Origin: Poa pratensis | Lineage: Eukaryota; Streptophyta; Magnoliopsida; Poales; Poaceae | Direction of reading: 5' to 3' | Length of the DNA stretch: 64,000 bases | NCBI GenBank assembly: GCA_947311845.1 | Contig: CAMZMU010000027.1 | Coordinates: 26,337,548 to 26,401,547, forward strand | Part shown: one piece after another, positions 59,063 through 64,000 of the stretch | How positions within the stretch are numbered: the first letter of the stretch is position 1 | How the letters are laid out: each line of letters begins with the position of its first letter | Made by a program: the position numbers and the translations under genes | Notes under the pieces: model-generated | What the model saw: the letters and a program-made list of their open reading frames with translations, nothing else | Told to the model about the DNA's origin: nothing | Database searches by the model: none

Positions 59063-59924
59063 ATTATTCATCTGCAGGTGTGGAGACAGTGGATAGAAGA
59101 CATGACCGTGGAGTTTTGGAGCAGAAGATAGGCAGGATCCGTTCACTCCACGCACTGTGCAAGAGAGCCTGGAGTAGCCCTCCCCTGCCAGTATCTTAGT
59201 AGTCTTAACTTTTGAGTGATGTGGTGTCTGTATGATGTAGACTCCACGACAATGTGCCTCCCCCTTCTTGTCGCCCTCGTGGCCGTCGTCGGTGGTGAGG
59301 CGGTGGCGTCGTGTGCGAGGCTGCAGTGGAGCCGCATTGGCGGCGGTGTTCCATGTTGCAGCGGCCGGTGACGCTATCGTAGGTATCTTCTCTAATGAGT
59401 GCGCTTGTTTTTTAGTGGTAAAAAGCCCATGTCAATCGACTCGTGTGGTTTTTGGAAGAAGAGGACTCCCTCCTAATTTTCTTTCGCCATCTTTCTACGA
59501 ATTCTTCTCTTTTTGTGTGCTTTATTTTGTGTCGCCGTCTTTCTAGGATTTTTTTTCTACTCCCTCCTCTTTGTAGCTTAAAGATTTTTCATACTCCTCT
59601 TTCTAGGATAGTTGAGAGCTTTTTGCCCTATGGGATCCAGATTCATGCATGGGTCCGCCATCTTTCTACTATTTTTTTACTCCTTATCTTTCTAGGTTTC
59701 TCTCATCAACTGGCAAGATCTTGATAAAAAACTGATTCAAGCTGAATCGGTGCGATAATTGTTAGGTCTAAATGTAAAGGCCGACGTTGTAACATACTTT
59801 ATGTTTCCTTCATCACACTCTTAGTCACTTTTTTAGTTCTCTCTCATCAAGTTATCTTCTACACCCTTTGATTTTCTAAGAGTATGTTGCGGTGCAAAAA
59901 AAACTCTGCATATTCGGTGATTAG
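59063..59924. other. Spacer with a possible pectinesterase signal-peptide exon
   Basis: At 59252-59371 the plus strand encodes MCLPLLVALVAVVGGEAVAS followed by a short tail and TGA, a credible secretion signal of the kind that begins pectinesterases and placed upstream of pectinesterase exons. A T-rich stretch follows. Linking it to the downstream exons is inference. Confidence 0.35.
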
Positions 59925-60756
59925 GGTGGGTATCGCAAGAAGCAAGTTCATTTCCACGGACGGGAGCACACCATTCAGCTCCATTCAACAGGATGTGGAC
60001 TCGGTTCCGCCCGTGAACATGCAGTGGGTCCGGATCCATTTGTGCCCGGGTTGTACAAGTGTTGTCAAGTCGAGCTCACAACAAATTAATATGACTTAAC
60101 ATTTAACGTTGTATGTGTACTAATAAGTACGTCTTGCTCATACAGTTTTCAGGGAGAAGGTCACCATATCCATGGGCCGAGCTATGTGTACACCAGGGAG
60201 CCACCCCCCCCCCCCCCCCCTCCCCCAGGTTGAGAAATTATCGTGTATTACTCTCTAAAATTTGGCAAATTTTTGCTAAAAACACTATATGCTACATTCC
60301 CCTCCCCCCCCCCCCCCCCTCCCCTCTTCCCGCCGCCCAATCAGACTCAACAGGCCGGCCTGACGGGCCACCACTACTACAAAAATTGCATAGTCGAGGG
60401 TGCCATAGATTTCATATTTTACTACGGGTCAACTGTTTTCGAGGTAAAACACATGTTCAACACATAATTGTATAAGTTGTTAATGTCGTAACATCTTGCT
60501 AACTGCATGTGTATTTAGGATTGCGAGTTGTGCACCGTGAAGCTGCCCCTAGGGAGGTCACCCGTCTTCATAACGGCGCAGGGGCGTTACGATAAGGATG
60601 ATCCCTACACCTTCGTCTTCAAAAACTGTGTTGTGGGTGGCGTCACGCCCGTATACCTGGGCGTGGGTGGCGTTCTTACGCCCATGTTATCTTCTACATA
60701 ACGTCCATGTCTGATGTTGTTATCCACCAGGGCTGGGACACCTGGAATGGCGACAC
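59925..60756 (+). pseudogene. Pectinesterase, copy 1, degenerate
   Basis: Exon pieces in order: about 59925-60062 (STDGSTPFSSIQQDVDSVPP, the usual N-terminal beta-helix start), about 60144-60175 (FREKVTIS), about 60360-60443 (HYYKNCIVEGAIDFIF, corresponding to the catalytic-Asp signature, then donor GTAAAA) and 60519-60756 (FITAQGRYDKDD, FVFKNCVVGG, then after a frameshift SYAHVIFYITSMSDV and GWDTWNGD). Family enzymes demethylate cell-wall pectin. The exon carrying GYQDT is missing between poly-C tracts (60195-60220, 60301-60320). A G-run at about 60658-60661 has lost one base relative to copy 2, breaking the YLGRGWR frame. Not functional as read. Confidence 0.75.
60195..60320. repeat. Poly-C tracts within the pectinesterase pseudogene
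   Basis: Two long C-runs (about 60195-60220 and 60301-60320); a third lies in copy 2 at about 61097-61117, followed by a CA run. Confidence 0.8.
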
Positions 60757-61512
60757 GTAAGAACAGACTTGTTTGTCAGCACTTTTTCCTAGCTTTCATT
60801 CAGTAGTAAGGACAAAAAAGGGGATAAACTTGTCGATGAATAGAATCACGTCGTATGTGCACTTTTGGTAATGTTCTAGCACTTTTGGTAGTGCTTAATG
60901 CATGAAGGTTTTGAGAGGCTCATTTTACTCAGCGCCTTCTTCAAGTGAAACGAAACAATCATTAGTTAGTGTTGAAAAAATAACATGACTTAACATTTAA
61001 CGTTGTACGTGTACAAATAAGTACATCTTGATCGTACAATTTTAAAGGAGAAGGTCACCATATCCAGGGACGGAGCTATGTGTACGCCAGGGGGCCACCC
61101 CCCCCCCCCCCCCCCCCACACACACACAGACTGAGAAACTATCGTGTATCGCTCCCTGAAATTTGGCAAATTTTGGATAAAAAATCACTATAGCAAGGCA
61201 CCAAAATATGGAGAATTTGTCCTTTGTTGGTAGATTATTTTCGTGTCTTGATCCATGTAATGCTTAATAAGTTTAATGCTTGCATAACACATATGATGGA
61301 GGCAACGACACCGCACCTGCTATCGCAGTGCAGGACGTTGGGGAACACATTGTCAGTGACCTGACGGGCGACCACTACTACAAAAATTGCATAGTCGAGG
61401 GTGACATAGATTTCATATTTGTCTACGGTTCGACCGTTTTTTAGGTAAAACATTTTTTCAACATCTCTTCAACACATAATTGTATAAGCCGTTAATGTCC
61501 TAACATCTTACT

Positions 61513-61527
61513 AATTGCATGTGTCTT
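61513..61527. repeat. Left target-site duplication of the truncated LINE
   Basis: AATTGCATGTGTCTT, identical to 63381-63395. Confidence 0.9.
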
Positions 61528-63380
61528 AGAGACACTTTTGAATGTGTGGTAGGTTCTTTCCCAATAAAGTATCTAGGGATCCCTCTCCATCATGACAAGC
61601 TCCGCAGAGAGGATCTGCAACCAATTATTGATAAGATCTTGAAAAGAATCGTTGGTTGGAGAGGAAAACTCCTCTCTTATGCAGCCTGAGTTACCTTGAT
61701 TAGATCTTGTTTAGCTAGTATTCATGTCTATTTATTGTCTTTCTTTAAATTCCCCAAATGGGCTTTGTAGTTAATCAACACATGTCTCACTGCCTTTGGA
61801 ATGATACTAAAGAAAAAAGGAAATTACATTTAGCTAATTGGAACCTTGTTTGCATGCCGAAAGAATTCGGTGGACTTGGTATTCCAAATCTTAGGGATGT
61901 GAATATGTGTCTTCTTGCCTCCTGGGTGAAAAGATATATAAATGGTGAGGATAAACTTTGGAAGAATTTGGTGGATGCCAAATACAACACTAATAACCCA
62001 AACATCTTTTACAGCCCCACGTTAAATTTCTCCAACTTCTGGAAAGGGTTTATGTGGGTTGCTAAAGCGATCAAGTTTGGGTACAGATGGGTAGTTGGAG
62101 ATGGCACGAAAGTTCGTTTCTGGGAAGATTCTTGGTTCGGATCCTCACCCTTGTTAGTGCAGTTCTGGGATCTATACTCAATTTGCAATGAAAGTCTAGC
62201 AACTGTTAGCCAGGTTTTAGACGGACGCGTCCTCAAACTTACTTTTAGGAGGAACCTAAGTCCTAAACTGATGCAACAATGGTTTGAGCTGGAACAAATT
62301 GCGTTGAGTGTCGTCCTTAACAATGATTGTGACGCTCTTATCTGGTCTTACACAGCAACTGGGACCTACTCCACGAGCTCTTTTTATAGCATAGTTAGCT
62401 TCCGTGGGGTTACTCCAGTTTATATTCCTGCAGTTTGGTCTCTTGTCATTCCCCCTAGAGTACATATATTCCTTTGGCTTTTGTCGAACAACAAGCTAAT
62501 GACCAGGGATAATTTACTGAAAAGGAAAATGCATAAACCAATCGACTGCATGTTCTGCTGTGAGCTTGAGTCTATTGATCATTTATTCTTTGAATGCTTA
62601 GTCTCATCTACCATTTGGAAAGTCGTTTCTGATTTCTTTGGCACCAATTTAGGATCTGATTACATGTCAATTGCCAGATTTTGGGTCACAAACAAAAGTC
62701 ATTCAGCTCTAAATGCAATATGTGCTGCGGTACTTTGGAGTATTTGGAAGCACTGTAATGCCTTGATTTTTGATGGCCTAACCTGGCTTTCCATGAAACA
62801 GATCTGGTGGCTGATTCTCAGGACGATCAAGAAATGGCGGCTGCTTTTCAAGCAGTCCATGTTGGAGAAGATCGACCAGTTCGTTCTGATGGTGACGGAT
62901 ATAGTCATGGCTACACCAGCTCTAGTGGGGGGGGGGGGGGTGACAACACTGCCGCTGAAGAGCCCTCTCCTTCTGGCATCCCAGACCCTGTCGGCGCCTG
63001 CGACACCAAGCTTCTCAAGGCCGCTGCTGCATCGCCAGACGATGCCTTATCGCTGGGGGAAGCCTCTGTCGGCGTCTGAGGTGCTGCCAACCCAAGAAAC
63101 GCAGTCCAAGCTGTGGAAAATCCTTGGGCACAGTGAGAACCTGGCGCTGCAGTAAAACGGTTGCTGTTTCATCGCCTTCAGACTTGTAGCTGGCTTTACC
63201 AGGTGAGAACCTGTTTTAGTTTTAGTGAGGCCCGTCGTTTGGCTCCAGATTCTTTACTTTCAAGTCGAAACCTTTAGTTTTTATTTCTGCAAATGCTGGG
63301 TGTAATAACTGACTATACTCTGGTTTCATTGGTGAAATGGAACTGGGGTTCCCTCTGGGGCCCTCTTATTCTAAATAAAA
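61528..63380 (+). mobile_element. 5'-truncated LINE in pectinesterase copy 2
   Basis: Plus-strand LINE fragment of 1,853 bp. It opens with the post-RT segment FPIKYLGIPLHHDKL, has stops at about 61688 and 61767, then a 465-codon ORF (61758-63155) with GGLGIPNLRDVNMCLLASWV and the zinc-binding domain PRVHIFLWLLSNNKL, CMFCCELESIDHLFFEC. The tail ends in AAATAAAA. A perfect 15-bp duplication flanks it. A run of G at 62927-62940 interrupts the last part. It is a different lineage from the LINE at 45.6 kb. Confidence 0.88.
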
Positions 63381-63395
63381 AATTGCATGTGTCTT
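63381..63395. repeat. Right target-site duplication of the truncated LINE
   Basis: AATTGCATGTGTCTT, identical to 61513-61527; it forms the pyrimidine tract just before the CAG acceptor at 63396-63398. Confidence 0.9.
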
Positions 63396-63635
63396 CAGGA
63401 CTGCGAGCTGCGCACTGTGAAGCTGCCCCAGGGAGGTCGTCCGGCTTCATAACGACACATGGCTGTTAAGATAAAGATGATACATATGCTTTCGTCTTCA
63501 AATTTGTACTATCAGTGGCGTCACGCCCTTGTAACTGGGGCGTGGGTGGCGTGCTTACGCCCAGGTTATCTTCTACATAACGTCCATGTATGATGTTATT
63601 GTCCCCCGAGGTTGGGACGCCTGGAGTGGCGACAC

Positions 63636-64000
63636 GTAAGAACCGACTTGTTTGTCAGCACTTTTTCCTAGCTTTCATTTAGTAGCAAGGAGAAAACACG
63701 GGAGAAACTTGTTGATGAATAGAATCACGTCGTCTGGGCACTTTTGGTAATGTTCTAGCACTTTTGGTAGTGCTTAATTCATGAAGGTTTTGAGAGGCTC
63801 ATTGTACTCAGCGCCTTCTTCAAGTGAAACGAAACAATCATTAATTAGTTAGTGCCGAAAAACTGTTGCTTCTGTTTGAAGACAATATTGGACTAAAGTT
63901 CATAAAGAAAAAACAAGGTCGTATCTTTTTATGTTAAGATGGTCCATTATTTGCGAAAAATAGGATCCAAACCAAGTGAGTTTGGCTAGTAAGGCATTGC
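63636..64000. other. End of the pectinesterase duplicate and right edge
   Basis: Intronic sequence matching 60757-60978 continues to about 63865; nothing identifiable after that. Confidence 0.5.

Larger units (their letters stand above)
60985..63635 (+). pseudogene. Pectinesterase, copy 2, degenerate and split by a LINE
   Basis: A direct duplicate of the copy 1 region, offset 894 bp (ATGACTTAACATTTAACGTTG at 60091 and 60985). Exons seen: about 61040 (an altered FREKVTIS start), about 61289-61444 (GGNDTAPAIAV fused to HYYKNCIVEGDIDFIF, ending TAG where copy 1 has GAG) and 63399-63635 (DCELRTVKLPQGG, frameshifted, but with the intact CTGGGGCGTGGGTGGCG run lost in copy 1). A LINE at 61528-63380 lies in the last intron. 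Clearly non-functional. Confidence 0.7.

Overview
The window is a piece of a grass nuclear genome, most likely Triticeae (wheat, Aegilops or barley type). The reasons are spliced plant genes with GT-AG introns, GC-rich grass-style coding sequence, Stowaway MITEs with CTCCCTCCGT ends, grass Helitron termini, and LINE and copia remnants. Genes are sparse and embedded in nested transposable elements. No database was searched: family names rest on recognised protein motifs, and splice sites were placed by hand from reading-frame continuity.

Region 1 (1-15.5 kb) is a direct tandem duplication, about 11.9 kb apart, of an EMB8-like alpha/beta-hydrolase gene on the minus strand. Copy A runs from 15158 to 4319 in about 14 exons. 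Its intron 7 has grown to 5.8 kb and now holds two nested Helitrons and a complete intronless MATH-BTB gene (10350-11474). Copy A has two in-frame TGA codons. Copy B starts at 3201, runs off the left edge, and has a 1-nt deletion in exon 1. The outer Helitron carries a broken copy of the first exon of TFIIA-gamma.

Region 2 (15.5-35.7 kb) is repeats: a CACTA terminus, a dispersed grass repeat, a Stowaway nested in a Stowaway, and an AT-rich tandem-duplicated region split by a 5.3-kb solo-LTR-like insertion. Helitrons follow at 27.66-31.93 kb and 32.80-34.38 kb, the second inside an unrecognised gene, and then a LINE tail.

Region 3 (36-45 kb) is a head-to-head pair of AMT3;1-type ammonium transporter genes about 5.8 kb apart. 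The minus-strand copy has a 1-nt deletion near codon 43. The plus-strand copy is open for 487 codons but has Trp at a position where the sister copy has Gly, four residues after the first pore histidine. Between them lie a copia fragment, a repeat field and a 383-bp foldback element.

Region 4 (45.6-51.3 kb) is a near full-length minus-strand LINE (ORF1, endonuclease, RT, RNase H) bounded by a perfect 16-bp target-site duplication, with frameshifts in both ORFs.

Region 5 (53.9-58.6 kb) is a ten-exon gene for the RAD51 paralogue XRCC2 on the minus strand. All splice phases fit except one net +1 shift in exon 3. Region 6 (59.2-64 kb) is a decayed, tandemly duplicated pectinesterase gene; its second copy is split by a 1.85-kb 5'-truncated LINE with a perfect 15-bp duplication.

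The only clearly intact conventional genes are the MATH-BTB gene and the plus-strand AMT gene. I did not find a convincing new biological system. The most notable signals are the paired decay of duplicated genes, the opposed nested Helitrons with a captured transcription-factor exon, and the altered residue in the surviving AMT copy.
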